The translations under genes were made by a program, and so were the position numbers. Shown one piece after another: positions 1-9,636 of a DNA stretch of 64,000 bases (its first letter is position 1; each line of letters opens with the position of its first letter). The DNA lies in the NCBI GenBank assembly GCA_910579725.1, contig CAJTUD010000001.1:62001-126000 (forward strand). Reading direction: 5' to 3'. The notes under the pieces are model-generated. The model was given only the letters and a program-made list of their open reading frames with translations. It was not told where the DNA came from and made no database searches. This DNA is from an uncultured Oscillospiraceae bacterium (GTDB lineage Bacteria > Bacillota > Clostridia > Oscillospirales > Oscillospiraceae).

Positions 1-492
1 CCGCCAGCCAACATCCCAATCGATTCTCAGCCTGAGCCTGTCTTTCTGGATCGACTGACTATCGAAATAGTGGCAGAATGGGGTGAGACGGACCGTATTC
101 TTTCCCAGCTGGAGGAGCTCTCCCGGCTGGCTGGAGAAGCGCTGGAGGAAAAGGGCTGCACCGTGGATAATCCGGTGACAATCACCATTGGCACCGCCGG
201 AGGTATCACGGCTCAAGCCCTGTGCGACGGCGGCGTGGATGCGGCAATTCTGCCTACAAGCGACTACGAAACAATTGTGGATCATGTATCCGCCATCCTC
301 CATTCTATGGACAACGATACCACCATGGCCGTCACTCTGTTCCGGGAGGAACTGGACAACAACTTCCAGGCTATTCTCTCCGCCGCCCTGCTGGAAACCG
401 ACGCAGGCCAGGAATTCCTGAAAACTTGTTATCCGGAAACCATGTTCTCAGGAATGAACAGCTGGAGTTTCCCAAACAATTCCCGGCCGTAA
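1..492 (+). CDS. C-terminal part of a possible PhnD-like solute-binding protein (5' truncated)
   Basis: The reading frame is open from the first base of the window, so the start lies upstream; 163 codons are visible before TAA. The last 60 residues, with a stretch reading AALLETDAGQEFLKTCYPE, resemble the closing helix of PhnD/SsuA-like periplasmic-binding proteins, where a similar phrase about small steps to a terminal loop is common. A GTAGGITAQALCDGGVDAAI segment would fit a ligand-binding-protein strand-helix unit. No signal peptide or lipobox can be judged because the N-terminus is missing. The family assignment is weak; a regulator or enzyme with a similar fold cannot be excluded. Confidence 0.4.
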   Translation, partial: PPANIPIDSQPEPVFLDRLTIEIVAEWGETDRILSQLEELSRLAGEALEEKGCTVDNPVTITIGTAGGITAQALCDGGVDAAILPTSDYETIVDHVSAILHSMDNDTTMAVTLFREELDNNFQAILSAALLETDAGQEFLKTCYPETMFSGMNSWSFPNNSRP

Positions 493-852
493 TGCTTTTT
501 CTCGAAAAAGCATCAGACCGAAAAGCGCAGGGCGCGGAACTTACGTTCCGCGCCCTGTCGGTATTTTCAGCTAGGAAGGGCCCTCACGTCTGATGCAGGC
601 GTACAGGCCCGCGGCCCATCGGGCCGTCAAAAAGTTTTTCTTTTGGTTCTTCTCTTTGTTCCCAAAGAAAAGGATGCCTCCTCCGCCTTAGAACCTGTAT
701 TCACAGGTGTTGAACGCCGTCTGGGCGGGTCTTTTGCCGCCCTGCCGCGTTAAAAAATCTTGAAATACGTCAAGTATTCCGGCGATTTTTTGCCTTGCAG
801 GACGACAAAATCCCTCGTCCATCCAGCATCCCCCACCTATGAATACAGGTTC
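493..852. other. Gene-free interval with a terminator and palindromic repeats
   Basis: No convincing coding frame is seen. The interval holds the terminator at 528-557, a T-rich imperfect palindrome around 630-675, and most of the large palindromic element at 691-853. Confidence 0.6.
528..557 (+). terminator. Rho-independent terminator of the truncated gene
   Basis: A perfect 13-bp stem (528-540 with 545-557) closes a 4-base loop, 35 bases after the stop at 492. The following tract is only moderately T-rich. Confidence 0.7.
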
Positions 853-853
853 T
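691..853. repeat. 163-bp imperfect palindromic element (MITE/REP-like)
   Basis: The two ends are inverted copies of a 20-base sequence (691-710 and 834-853, one mismatch, C/T). Inside, TTTTGCCGCCCTGC pairs with GCAGGACGACAAAA (two G-U compatible changes) and AAAAAATC pairs with GATTTTTT. The whole unit can fold into one long hairpin. It ends on the last base of the glgP stop codon, so it may also act as the operon's 3' end structure. No second copy was found in the window. Confidence 0.6.
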
Positions 854-3288
854 TACTTTTTGTATGGCACGTGCCAGATCCGCTCCGCATAGTCCGCAAT
901 GGACCGGTCGGCAGCAAAAATGCCGGAGCGGGCAATATTGTGAAGGCTTATCTGATTCCATTTCTTCTGATCGGCATAGGTCTCCTCCATTCTGCGCTCC
1001 GCAGCGCAGTAGGAGGCGAAATCGGCCAGAAGCATATACTCGTCGGCAGGAGAACCGTTGACCCCCAGCAGCAGGCGCTGTACCAGATCGTCGTAGCGCA
1101 CGCCGTCCCGGAAACCGTTGTTGATATGATCCAGAACCCGGTGGAGATTGGGGTCCCGGGTGTAGAGATTGAAGGGGCTGTAGCCAATGTCCCGCATCTC
1201 CTTGATCTCTTCCGTCTTCAGGCCGAAAAGGAACATGTTCTCGTCGCCCAGAACCTCGTGCATCTCCACGTTGGCCCCATCCAGGGTGCCCACAGTCAGG
1301 GCACCGTTCATCATGAACTTCATGTTGCCGGTTCCGCTGGCCTCCTTGCCGGCGGTGGAAATCTGCTGGCTCACCTCGCTGGCGGGCATCAGGACTTCCG
1401 CCAGGGATACCCGGTAGTTTTCCATAAAGAACACCTGGAGTTTATCCTTGCAGATGGGATCGCTGTTGATCTGGTCCGCCAGAGAGTTGATGAGGCGGAT
1501 GATCCGCTTGGCCACGGCATAGCCGGGTGCGGCCTTCGCGCCAAAAATGAAGGTATGGGGATGGATCTCCATATTGGGGTGATCCTGAAGCTGGTGATAC
1601 ATGTGAATGATATGCATCACATTCAGCAGCTGGCGCTTGTATTCGTGGAGGCGCTTGACCTGTACGTCGAAAATGGCGTCGGGATTGACGAGGAAACCCT
1701 GGGCCTTCTTGGCGTACTTGGCAAAAGCTTCCTTGTTGGCTTTCTTGATCTGACCCAAACGAAGGAGAACCTCCTTGTCGCTGGCATATTTGTCCAGCTT
1801 GGGCAACTCCTCGCCGGGATGGAGCAGGTAACGGTCACTCTTGGTCAGATCCCGGATCAGCTGGTCCAGACCGGGGTTGATCTCCGCCAGCCAGCGGCGG
1901 TGATCAATGCCGTTGGTCACATTCTTGAACTTATCCGGCTCCATGCCGCAGGCATCCCGGAACACGTCGCTGCGCAGGATGTCGCTGTGGAGAGCGGACA
2001 CGCCGTTGACGGCCATGCCGCCGGCAATACAGAGATTCGCCATGCGGATTTCGCCGCCCCAGATGACCGCCATATTCTTGATCTTGTTTTCGTCGCCGCA
2101 GTAGTAGGCCGTCACCTTTTCCTGCCAGCGGCGGGCAATCTCGCAGATGATCTGCCAGATTCGGGGCAGCAGTGTCTCCATCAGCTGCTGGGGCCAGCGC
2201 TCCAGCGCCTCGGCCAGTACGGTGTGGTTGGTGTAGGCCACGGAGTTGCTGGTAATGTTCCAGGCGGTGTCCCAGTCCAGACCTGCGTCGTCCATGAGTA
2301 TGCGCATCAGCTCGGGAATCACCAGCGTGGGGTGGGTGTCATTGATCTGAATGACATTCTTCTCATGGAAGTTGGTCAGGGTGCCGTAAGTCTGAATGTG
2401 CTTGCGGACAATGGACTGGATAGTGGCGGAAACAAAGAAATATTGCTGGCGGAGACGCAGGCTCTTGCCTTCGTAATGGTTGTCCTCCGGGTAGAGCACC
2501 TTGGCGATGGCCTCCGCCATGGCCTTCTCCTCTCCGGCACGCAGATACTCGCCCCGGTTGAATTTTCCCATGTCAATGGGCGTGGGACTCTTGGCGTCCC
2601 ACAGGCGCAGAGCGTTGGTATGCTTGGTGCCGTAGCCGGCGACGAACATGTCGCAGGGCACCGCCAATACCCGGGTATAGTCCTCGTTGACCACATGGAG
2701 CCGGGCTCCGTCCCAGAACTGGCGGAGACGGCCGCCGAAGTGAACCTCCTCCACCTCATCAGGGCGGGGGATCAGCCATGCGTCGCCCTGCTCTTTCCAG
2801 TTGTCGGGCAGCTCCAGCTGCTGTCCATCCACAATCTTCTGCTTGAAAATTCCCAGTTCATAGCAGATGGAATAGCCGTAAGCCGGGATTTCCAGGGTGG
2901 TCAGGCTGTCCAGATAGCAGGCTGCCAGACGGCCCAGGCCGCCGTTGCCCAAACCGGCGTCAGGCTCCATGTCAAAAATATGGGCGGGCTTGAAGCCCAG
3001 CTCCTCAATGGCCTGACGCATGGGAGCGGCCACGCCCAGATTGTAGGCGTTCTTCATCAGGCTGCGGCCCATGAGGAACTCCAAAGACATGTAGTGCACC
3101 TGCCGCAGCTGCTGCTTACGGACCTTGGAGCGGGTTTCCACGGCGTGGGCGCTCATCCGGTCCCGGAGCACCATGGCACATGCCTTCATGATATTCGCTT
3201 CGGTAGCTTCCTCCTCGGTGCACCCGAAATTCAGGCGAAGCTTGTCGACAATCGCCTGTTTCATGGAATCCTTGGTCATTTTTTCCAT
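853..3288 (-). CDS. glgP: Glycogen/starch phosphorylase
   Basis: 811 aa, the usual length for GT35 phosphorylases. It releases glucose-1-phosphate from alpha-1,4-glucan ends in the cytoplasm, using pyridoxal phosphate. The PLP-lysine region EASGTGNMKFMMNGALTVGT is intact near residue 660, and the N-terminal substrate/active-site block (EPDAGLGNGGLGRLAACYLD) is intact near residue 110. It is the last gene of the glgB-C-D-A-P operon, 90 bp after glgA. Start: ATG 3288 with AGAGGA nine bases upstream; a second ATG three codons on is an alternative. Its TAA abuts the palindromic element at 691-853. Confidence 0.96.
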   Translation of the reverse strand: MEKMTKDSMKQAIVDKLRLNFGCTEEEATEANIMKACAMVLRDRMSAHAVETRSKVRKQQLRQVHYMSLEFLMGRSLMKNAYNLGVAAPMRQAIEELGFKPAHIFDMEPDAGLGNGGLGRLAACYLDSLTTLEIPAYGYSICYELGIFKQKIVDGQQLELPDNWKEQGDAWLIPRPDEVEEVHFGGRLRQFWDGARLHVVNEDYTRVLAVPCDMFVAGYGTKHTNALRLWDAKSPTPIDMGKFNRGEYLRAGEEKAMAEAIAKVLYPEDNHYEGKSLRLRQQYFFVSATIQSIVRKHIQTYGTLTNFHEKNVIQINDTHPTLVIPELMRILMDDAGLDWDTAWNITSNSVAYTNHTVLAEALERWPQQLMETLLPRIWQIICEIARRWQEKVTAYYCGDENKIKNMAVIWGGEIRMANLCIAGGMAVNGVSALHSDILRSDVFRDACGMEPDKFKNVTNGIDHRRWLAEINPGLDQLIRDLTKSDRYLLHPGEELPKLDKYASDKEVLLRLGQIKKANKEAFAKYAKKAQGFLVNPDAIFDVQVKRLHEYKRQLLNVMHIIHMYHQLQDHPNMEIHPHTFIFGAKAAPGYAVAKRIIRLINSLADQINSDPICKDKLQVFFMENYRVSLAEVLMPASEVSQQISTAGKEASGTGNMKFMMNGALTVGTLDGANVEMHEVLGDENMFLFGLKTEEIKEMRDIGYSPFNLYTRDPNLHRVLDHINNGFRDGVRYDDLVQRLLLGVNGSPADEYMLLADFASYCAAERRMEETYADQKKWNQISLHNIARSGIFAADRSIADYAERIWHVPYKK

Positions 3289-3329
3289 TGCTGTGTATCC
3301 TCTTTTCTGTTGGATTGATGGGACAAGAC

Positions 3330-3359
3330 GAGCGGGGCAATCCCAGGGACGCCCCGCTC
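3330..3359 (-). repeat. Intercistronic hairpin between glgA and glgP
   Basis: A 9-bp perfect GC stem (3330-3338 with 3351-3359) lies in the 90-bp gap between two operon genes. It has no T-run, so mRNA stabilisation or partial attenuation is more likely than full termination. Confidence 0.5.
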
Positions 3360-3378
3360 GGTCGAAATCGTGGCTCCT

Positions 3379-4812
3379 TTATGAACAGATCTTTCTGTAA
3401 ATCTCGTTGTAGGCTTCGGCGCTGCGGCCCCAACTGAAGTCCTCCGTCATGCCGGCCTTGCGCAGGTTGGCGAATTCCTTGGGCTTGTCATAGTACAGCT
3501 CCACTGCCTGCCGGATCACATAGAGCATGTCGCCGCTGTTGTAGTCGGCAAAGGTGAATCCATTGCCTGCACCGCACCATGCTTCGTATGGATGAACGGT
3601 GTCCTTCAGCCCGCCGGTCTCCCGGACGATAGGTACGGTGCCGTAACGCATGGCGATCATCTGGGCCAAGCCGCAGGGCTCGCTCTTGGAGGGCATCAGC
3701 AGGATATCCGCACCAGCATAAATGGCGTTGGCCAGCTCCTCGTTGTAGCCCCGGTAGAGCCCCATGCGGCCATTGTACTGACCCCGCTTCTGCTCAAAGA
3801 ACTGCTCGTAATTCCAGTCCCCGCTGCCCAGCACCACGAACTGGCAGTGGAGATCCATGATCTGATCGAACACCTTGCAGATCAGATCCAGCCCCTTGTG
3901 GCTGACAAGACGGCTGACAATGCCGATAATAGGCACATCGGCATTGACCTCCAGGCTCATCTGTTCCTGAAGATATGCCTTGTTCTTGGCCTTTCCAGCC
4001 ATGCTCTTCACACTGAACTTGTTCTGGATGCCCGCGCCCTTGGAGGGATCATAGCGCTCCATATCAATGCCGTTAAGCACGCCGTAGACCTTCCCGGCAT
4101 TGCGCTGGATGACGCTCTCCATCCCGTGGGCGAAGAAGGAATAGCGCAGCTCCTGGGCATAGGTGGGACTGACGGCGGTAATGGCATCGCAGGTCATCAG
4201 CGCACCCTTGAGCAGGTTCACATCGCCGTCCATGGCGATGGTGCCATCAGCAAACCATCCGGGCGCCAGACCGAAGAGGTCCTCCAGGGTCTCCTTGCCG
4301 TAGCGGCCCTGATATTCAATATTGTGGACGGTAAATACAGTCTTGATACCACGGACCTCCGGCCAGCGGACGCACTCATCCTTGAGGTAAATGGGCACCA
4401 GCGCAGTCTGCCAGTCGTTGCAGTGGATGATCTCCGGCATGAACTCCAGCGCGGGCATGAGGGAAACGATAGCCCGGGAGAAAAATCCGTAGCGCTCGCC
4501 GTCGTCATAGTGTCCATAGAGCGCGTCCCGCTTGAAGTAATACTCATTGTCCACAAAATACCAGCTCACCCCGTCCTTGTCCAGGCGAAATAGGCCGCAA
4601 TATACCCGCCGCCAGCCCAGAGGCACCTCGATATGGCAGATGAACTCCATCTGATCCTTCCACTTATCCGCCACTCTCTGGTAAAGGGGCAGGATGACCT
4701 CCACCTCGTTGCCGGCCTTGGCCAGCGCCTGGGGCAGACTTCCGGCCACGTCGGCCAGACCGCCGGTCTTGCAGAAAGGAACCGCCTCAGAAGTGGCAAA
4801 CAGAATCTTCAT
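3379..4812 (-). CDS. glgA: Glycogen synthase (ADP-glucose type)
   Basis: 477 aa, a standard-length GT5 enzyme that adds glucose from ADP-glucose to growing glycogen. The N-terminal ADP-glucose motif KTGGLADVAGSLP is present at residues 16-28, and the C-terminal domain has IVSRLVSHKGLDL and the catalytic region SKSEPCGLAQMIAMRYG. ATG 4812 follows AAAGGAGG by nine bases. It lies 150 bp after glgD, a gap containing a strong hairpin. Together with GlgC/GlgD and GlgB it completes glycogen synthesis. Confidence 0.96.
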   Translation of the reverse strand: MKILFATSEAVPFCKTGGLADVAGSLPQALAKAGNEVEVILPLYQRVADKWKDQMEFICHIEVPLGWRRVYCGLFRLDKDGVSWYFVDNEYYFKRDALYGHYDDGERYGFFSRAIVSLMPALEFMPEIIHCNDWQTALVPIYLKDECVRWPEVRGIKTVFTVHNIEYQGRYGKETLEDLFGLAPGWFADGTIAMDGDVNLLKGALMTCDAITAVSPTYAQELRYSFFAHGMESVIQRNAGKVYGVLNGIDMERYDPSKGAGIQNKFSVKSMAGKAKNKAYLQEQMSLEVNADVPIIGIVSRLVSHKGLDLICKVFDQIMDLHCQFVVLGSGDWNYEQFFEQKRGQYNGRMGLYRGYNEELANAIYAGADILLMPSKSEPCGLAQMIAMRYGTVPIVRETGGLKDTVHPYEAWCGAGNGFTFADYNSGDMLYVIRQAVELYYDKPKEFANLRKAGMTEDFSWGRSAEAYNEIYRKICS

Positions 4813-4920
4813 TGGAAAAATCCTCCTTTAGAGATACGTGCAGTATACTCCGCCGTCAGTGAAAAGTAAAGGTTTCCGGCGGAGTCTGGCCGTCTCACGG
4901 CCGAAAATCGTCAGATCAGA

Positions 4921-4953
4921 TAAAGGAGGAGGACAGGAACCCCTCCTCCTTTA
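4921..4953 (-). repeat. Hairpin built from SD and anti-SD sequence in the glgD-glgA gap
   Basis: A 12-bp perfect inverted repeat (4921-4932 with 4942-4953) begins ten bases after the glgD stop. One arm is TAAAGGAGGAGG, a Shine-Dalgarno-like sequence locked into its complement. There is no T-run, so an mRNA processing or stability role is plausible. Confidence 0.5.
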
Positions 4954-4962
4954 TGGCATCTA

Positions 4963-6084
4963 TTACACCTCGCTGCCCTTGACAATCGTCATGGGGTAGT
5001 GCTCATGTCCCATAAGCGTGCGGGCCTCCTTGACCACCACATCCTTATCGGCAATCACATGGTGGAGCACCGCGTCCCGGCTGACGGTGGTGTCCTGCAT
5101 GAGGATGCAGTCCTTCACCTCCGCCCCCTTGGCGACACTGACGCCCCGGAACAGGATGGAGTTCTCTACGGTGCCCTCAATGGTGCACCCATCGGCCACC
5201 AGGCAGTTGCAGCACACACCGGCGGGATCTACATAAGTGGACGCATCGTTGCGTTCCTTGGTATGAATGGGCCGTCCGGCAGCAAACACCTCCCGGCGGA
5301 TGGCGGGGTCCAGCAGCTCCAGAGAGCGGTCGTAATACTCCTTCACGGAGCGGATCTGAGCGGCGTATCCGTCCCAGACATAGCTCTGGATATGAAGTTC
5401 CCGGGCCTTGGCCTGAAGCACTGCGCCCCGGAAACTGACCTGATCATGGCTCAGGCACTCGTCCACCAGGTTCAGCAGCAGCTCCTTGGACAGGATATAA
5501 ATCTCCAGAGAGCGGTGGCAGCCGGTGCGGTCCCGGAGGGGGAACAGGGTTTCCTTCACCCGGCCGGACTCGTCCAGACGGAAGAATGTCACATCCGCGT
5601 CGGATTCCACATTGCTGGTACATACGGCAGTGATATCCGCTCCGGAGGCAATGTGGGCCTGATACACATCCTGAATGGGAATGTTGATGATCAGGTCGCT
5701 GTCCGCCAGCACCACGTGCTTCTGACGGATACCCTCCAGGTAGGAGCGAACCCCCGCCAGGGCTTCCATCTTGCCCCGGTACTCCCGGACGCCGCCCACC
5801 ACATTGTCGTCCGCGAAAGCGGGCAGCAGCCGCAGGCCGCCATGCTTGCGGCTGAGATCCCAGTCCTTGCCGGACCCCAGGTGGTCCAGCAGGCTCTGAT
5901 AATTCCCCTGCAGCACCACGCCCACGTCGGTCACGCCGGCGTTGACCATGCTGCTGAGAATGAAGTCCACCAGACGGTACCGTCCCGCGAAGGGAACGGA
6001 GGCGGGCATGCGGGCCTCCGTCAGCTCCCGCAGGCCGCTGCGCTTCTCATAGGAGAAGATGATGCCATGCAGTCTTCCTTTCAT
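4963..6084 (-). CDS. glgD: GlgD, non-catalytic ADP-glucose pyrophosphorylase subunit
   Basis: 373 aa. It resembles GlgC (nucleotidyltransferase fold, then a left-handed beta-helix with hexapeptide-like repeats in the last 120 residues), but the glycine-rich GGxGxRL nucleotide loop is replaced by [18 protein letters not shown]. This is the hallmark of Firmicute GlgD, which is thought to form a heteromer with GlgC and modulate its activity. ATG 6084 overlaps the glgC stop by four bases (ATGA), indicating translational coupling, and GGAGG lies seven bases upstream. Confidence 0.93.
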   Translation of the reverse strand: MKGRLHGIIFSYEKRSGLRELTEARMPASVPFAGRYRLVDFILSSMVNAGVTDVGVVLQGNYQSLLDHLGSGKDWDLSRKHGGLRLLPAFADDNVVGGVREYRGKMEALAGVRSYLEGIRQKHVVLADSDLIINIPIQDVYQAHIASGADITAVCTSNVESDADVTFFRLDESGRVKETLFPLRDRTGCHRSLEIYILSKELLLNLVDECLSHDQVSFRGAVLQAKARELHIQSYVWDGYAAQIRSVKEYYDRSLELLDPAIRREVFAAGRPIHTKERNDASTYVDPAGVCCNCLVADGCTIEGTVENSILFRGVSVAKGAEVKDCILMQDTTVSRDAVLHHVIADKDVVVKEARTLMGHEHYPMTIVKGSEV

Positions 6085-7289
6085 CTGGACACCTCCATGT
6101 GCTCGCTGTTGAGCATTGTCTTGGGCTTGACGGTTTCACCGGCGGCAATCGAAGTGCCGGGGCCGAGAACGGTGATGCCCCATTCCTCAGGATCGCAGCT
6201 CTCCGGGTCCGCACCCACCACGGCCCCTGCTTCCACCTGGCAGTTCTCTCCCAGAATGGCGTAGCGCACCACGGCCCCCCGCTTTACAGTGACGCCGGGC
6301 ATAAGTACGGAGTAATGGACCTCTGCGCCGTCCTCCACACGGGCCCCATGGGAAAGTACGGAGTTTTTCACCGTACCGGTGATCTCGCAGCCCTGCGTAA
6401 CCACGGAGTGCTCCACCAGAGAGGTTTTGCCGATATAGGCCGGAGGTTCGCTGGGCAGGCGGGCATAAATGGGCCAGCTGTCCTCCAGCAGATCCAGATC
6501 ACCACGGGAGAGCATATCCATATTGGCGTCCCACAGGCTCTCCAGGGTGCCCACATCCTTCCAGTAGCCGTCGAAGCGGTAGGCGATCATCTTCTCTCCG
6601 GCAGCCAGGAACTTGGGAATGATGTTCTTGCCAAAGTCATTGCTGGAACTGGGATCGGCTTCGTCCTCGATAAGAGCCTGGCGCAGTTTGGCCCAGGTGA
6701 AAATGTAGATGCCCATGGAGGCCAGGTTGCTCTTTGGTTCCTTGGGCTTCTCCTGGAACTCCACAATGTTGTCCTCTCCGTCCACGGCCATGATGCCAAA
6801 CCGGGGCGCTTCAGACCAGGGTACTTCCAGCACAGAGATGGTGCAGGCCGCGCCGGCAGCCTTATGGGCCTCCAGCATTTTGTCATAATTCATCTTGTAG
6901 ATGTGGTCGCCGGAGAGAATCACCACGTACTCCGGCTCGTACATGTCCACAAAGCCGATGTTCTGGTAAATGGCGTTGGCAGTTCCCTTGAACCAGGTGC
7001 CCTTGTCGCCCTCCCGCATATAGGGGGGCAGAATGTGGACACCGCCATGGAGGCGGTCCAGATCCCAGGGCTGGCCGGAGCCAATGTAGCTGTTGAGCTC
7101 CAGCGGCTTGTACTGGGTGAGGACGCCCACGGTGTCGATGCCGGAGTTGGTGCAGTTGGACAGGGGGAAGTCAATGATGCGGTACTTGCCGCCGAAGGGT
7201 ACGGCGGGCTTGGCCACATTGCTGGTCAGCACATACAGGCGGCTGCCCTGCCCCCCTGCCAGGAGCATTGCGATACACTCTTTTTTCAT
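6081..7289 (-). CDS. glgC: Glucose-1-phosphate adenylyltransferase, catalytic subunit
   Basis: 402 aa. It makes ADP-glucose from glucose-1-phosphate and ATP, the committed step of bacterial glycogen synthesis. The signature loop [14 protein letters not shown] lies at residues 9-22; [12 protein letters not shown] (metal/substrate site) and [18 protein letters not shown] follow. The C-terminus has the beta-helix seen in allosterically regulated enzymes. It starts 27 bp after glgB and overlaps glgD by four bases. Confidence 0.96.
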   Translation of the reverse strand: MKKECIAMLLAGGQGSRLYVLTSNVAKPAVPFGGKYRIIDFPLSNCTNSGIDTVGVLTQYKPLELNSYIGSGQPWDLDRLHGGVHILPPYMREGDKGTWFKGTANAIYQNIGFVDMYEPEYVVILSGDHIYKMNYDKMLEAHKAAGAACTISVLEVPWSEAPRFGIMAVDGEDNIVEFQEKPKEPKSNLASMGIYIFTWAKLRQALIEDEADPSSSNDFGKNIIPKFLAAGEKMIAYRFDGYWKDVGTLESLWDANMDMLSRGDLDLLEDSWPIYARLPSEPPAYIGKTSLVEHSVVTQGCEITGTVKNSVLSHGARVEDGAEVHYSVLMPGVTVKRGAVVRYAILGENCQVEAGAVVGADPESCDPEEWGITVLGPGTSIAAGETVKPKTMLNSEHMEVSR

Positions 7290-7316
7290 GTGCGCTTGAT
7301 CCTTCCTCTCTCGTAA

Positions 7317-9533
7317 TTATTCAGCCGCGGAGGAAGTTTTCTTCCTGGCGCGGGAGGGAGCTTTCTTTTCCGCCGGAGCGTCTCCGTCCTTCTTGGCGGG
7401 ACGGCCCCGCTTTCCGGTGACGGGCTTTTCTGTTTTTTCCTCCTTGGGCGCGGCGTCCGCCTTGGAGGCGGCCTTTCTGGCCCGGGTCCTGACGGGAGTC
7501 TCCACCTCCGCAGCTCCGGTGGGAGCGGCCGCCTTCTTGACGGGAGCCTTCTTTGACTTGGCGGGCGCCTTTTTTTCAGTCTCCGCGTCTCCATCCTTGG
7601 CCTTTTTCGGCTGAGGCTTGGCCCGCAGCTTGCCCTGGCCCCGGAGAAATACTGCGCCGAAGGGCGGAATGCGAATGGATACGGAGCTCTCCTGCCCGTG
7701 GGAAGGAATCCACTCCACCTTGCAGGGCTTCTCATTCACCACGCCGGTGCCGCCATAGATCTCCGCGTCGGAGTTGAATGCCTCCACATACTCCTTCACC
7801 GGGGGACAGCCAAAACGGTAGTCCTCATAGGTGTTGGGGTTGAAGTTGATGGCGCAGACCATCTCATTGCCGGACCTATCCCGGCGGAGGAAGACCACCA
7901 CATTGTTCTGGTTGTCGTCCGGCACCAGCCACTGGAAGCCCTCCCAGCTGAAATCGTCCTCCCACAGCTCGGGGGAGCTCTGGTAAAAATGGTTGATGTC
8001 CTTGATATACCGATGGAGTCGGGCGTTTGCGTCGTTGGCCAGCACGCCCCAGTCCAGCTGGTCCTCAAAATGCCACTCCTGCTCGGTACCCAGCTCCACA
8101 CCCATGAAGCTCAGCTTCTTGCCGGGGTGGGCCATAGTGTAGCCGTAGAAGCCCCGGACGCCGGCCAGCTGCTGCCACTCGCCGCCGGGCATCTTCCCCC
8201 GGACGGAGCCCTTCATGTGAACCACCTCATCGTGGCTCAGAGGCAGAACGTAGTTTTCCGAGAAAGCGTAAAACAGAGAGAACGTGATGTCCTTATGGTT
8301 GCCCTGACGGAACCAGGGGTCCATCTTCAAATAGTGGCACATGTCGTTCATCCAGCCCATGTTCCACTTCAGATTGAAGCCCAAGCCGCTGATGCCGTTG
8401 GGCCCGGTGACGTCAGTGGGCTTGGTGACGAGCGGCCAGGCGGTGGACTCCTCCGCCACCATCAGCACGTCGGGGTTGATCTTAAAGGCCGTCTTGTTCA
8501 GCTCCTGGAGGAAGGCGATGGCCTCCAGGTTCTCCTTGCCGCCATTCTGATTGGGAACCCACTCCCCATCCCGGCGGTCATAGTCCAGGTACAGCATGGA
8601 GGCCACAGCATCCACCCGGATGCCGTCAATGTGGTACTCTTTCAGCCAGAAGGCAGCGGAGGAGAGCAGGAAGCTTTTTACCTCCGGCCGGCCGTAGTCA
8701 AAGACCCGAGTCCCCCAGGAGGCATGCTCCCCCTTGCGCCGGTCGGCATACTCATAGCAGGCGGAGCCGTCGAACTCATAGAGACCGTGGGCATCCTTGC
8801 AGAAATGGGAGGGCACCCAGTCAAGGATAATACCGATACCGGCCTGATGCATGTAATCCACAAAGAACATAAAGTCCTCAGGCGTGCCGTAGCGGGAGGT
8901 GGGAGCGTAGTAGCCGGTACACTGATATCCCCAGCTGGGATCGTATGGATACTCGGTGACGGGCAGCAGTTCAATGAAGTTGAAGCCCATCTCCCTGACG
9001 TAGGGCGCCAGCTCTCTGGCCAGATCCCGGTAGTCGATGAAATCTCCGTTCTCCCGGCGCTTCCAGGAGCCCAGATGAACCTCATAAATATTCATTGGAG
9101 CGTTGTAGATGGGCCGGGTATGGCGGCTCTCTCTCCAGGCCCCGTCGTTCCAGGAGTAGCCGTCGATCGAATAGAGCTTGCTGGCGGTACCGGGGCGGGT
9201 CTCTGCGTGGAAAGCGTAGGGGTCGGCCTTCAGCCGCTGCACGCCGTCAGCCCCGGTGACGGCAAACTTGTAGGCGTCATAGGTCTTGCCTCCGGGAACA
9301 AAGCGCTCCCAAATGCCGCCGGTAATTTTTTCCATAGGGTGTGTTTCCGCGTTCCAGGAATTGAAATCACCCACCACGGAAACCGCCTGTGCCCGCGGCG
9401 CCCAGACGCGGAACATATGGCCGGAGACTCCGTCGTGGGTGACTGCATGGGCCCCCATATATTCGTAGGCGCTAACCGCCGTTCCCTCATGGAATAAGTA
9501 GGTATTCAATTCGTCTGCTTCTCTGTAGGGCAT
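7317..9533 (-). CDS. glgB: 1,4-alpha-glucan branching enzyme with a basic C-terminal tail
   Basis: 738 aa. An N-terminal CBM48-type domain precedes a GH13 barrel with the nucleophile in DGIRVDAVASMLYLDY, the acid/base in VLMVAEESTAW and the HDE region LPLSHDEVVHMKG. It makes alpha-1,6 branches in glycogen. The enzyme proper ends near residue 633; about 105 further residues (7317-7631) are rich in Lys, Ala and Pro and include KRGRPAKK, which matches the AT-hook core RGRP. The start is set at ATG 9533 because GGAGGA lies seven bases upstream; a longer in-frame start at 9590 has no such site. First gene of the glg operon. Confidence 0.95.
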   Translation of the reverse strand: MPYREADELNTYLFHEGTAVSAYEYMGAHAVTHDGVSGHMFRVWAPRAQAVSVVGDFNSWNAETHPMEKITGGIWERFVPGGKTYDAYKFAVTGADGVQRLKADPYAFHAETRPGTASKLYSIDGYSWNDGAWRESRHTRPIYNAPMNIYEVHLGSWKRRENGDFIDYRDLARELAPYVREMGFNFIELLPVTEYPYDPSWGYQCTGYYAPTSRYGTPEDFMFFVDYMHQAGIGIILDWVPSHFCKDAHGLYEFDGSACYEYADRRKGEHASWGTRVFDYGRPEVKSFLLSSAAFWLKEYHIDGIRVDAVASMLYLDYDRRDGEWVPNQNGGKENLEAIAFLQELNKTAFKINPDVLMVAEESTAWPLVTKPTDVTGPNGISGLGFNLKWNMGWMNDMCHYLKMDPWFRQGNHKDITFSLFYAFSENYVLPLSHDEVVHMKGSVRGKMPGGEWQQLAGVRGFYGYTMAHPGKKLSFMGVELGTEQEWHFEDQLDWGVLANDANARLHRYIKDINHFYQSSPELWEDDFSWEGFQWLVPDDNQNNVVVFLRRDRSGNEMVCAINFNPNTYEDYRFGCPPVKEYVEAFNSDAEIYGGTGVVNEKPCKVEWIPSHGQESSVSIRIPPFGAVFLRGQGKLRAKPQPKKAKDGDAETEKKAPAKSKKAPVKKAAAPTGAAEVETPVRTRARKAASKADAAPKEEKTEKPVTGKRGRPAKKDGDAPAEKKAPSRARKKTSSAAE

Positions 9534-9606
9534 AGAGTGTTCCTCCAATGTATATTTAACGGTAGGGCATCCGCTGGCAAAAAACACCAACGGTTATACT
9601 GTGTTT

Positions 9607-9636
9607 ATTATACCCCACCGCCTTGGTCAGCGTCAA
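9607..9636 (-). promoter_or_regulatory. Sigma-A promoter of the glg operon
   Basis: TTGACG (9631-9636), 18-base spacer, TATAAT (9607-9612), reading leftward; the predicted start near 9600 leaves a 66-base leader before glgB. Confidence 0.7.

Noticed and set aside
760..3318. An 852-codon open frame on the plus strand opposite glgP
   Set aside because: It mirrors glgP's codon bias, has no family match or ribosome-binding site, and its protein is low-complexity in character; glgP is unmistakable on the other strand.
7698..9497. A 599-codon open frame opposite glgB
   Set aside because: It is an antisense shadow caused by GC-rich third positions; no recognisable domain.
9534..9590. Longer start for glgB
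   Set aside because: The added residues are not typical of GlgB, while GGAGGA sits seven bases before ATG 9533.
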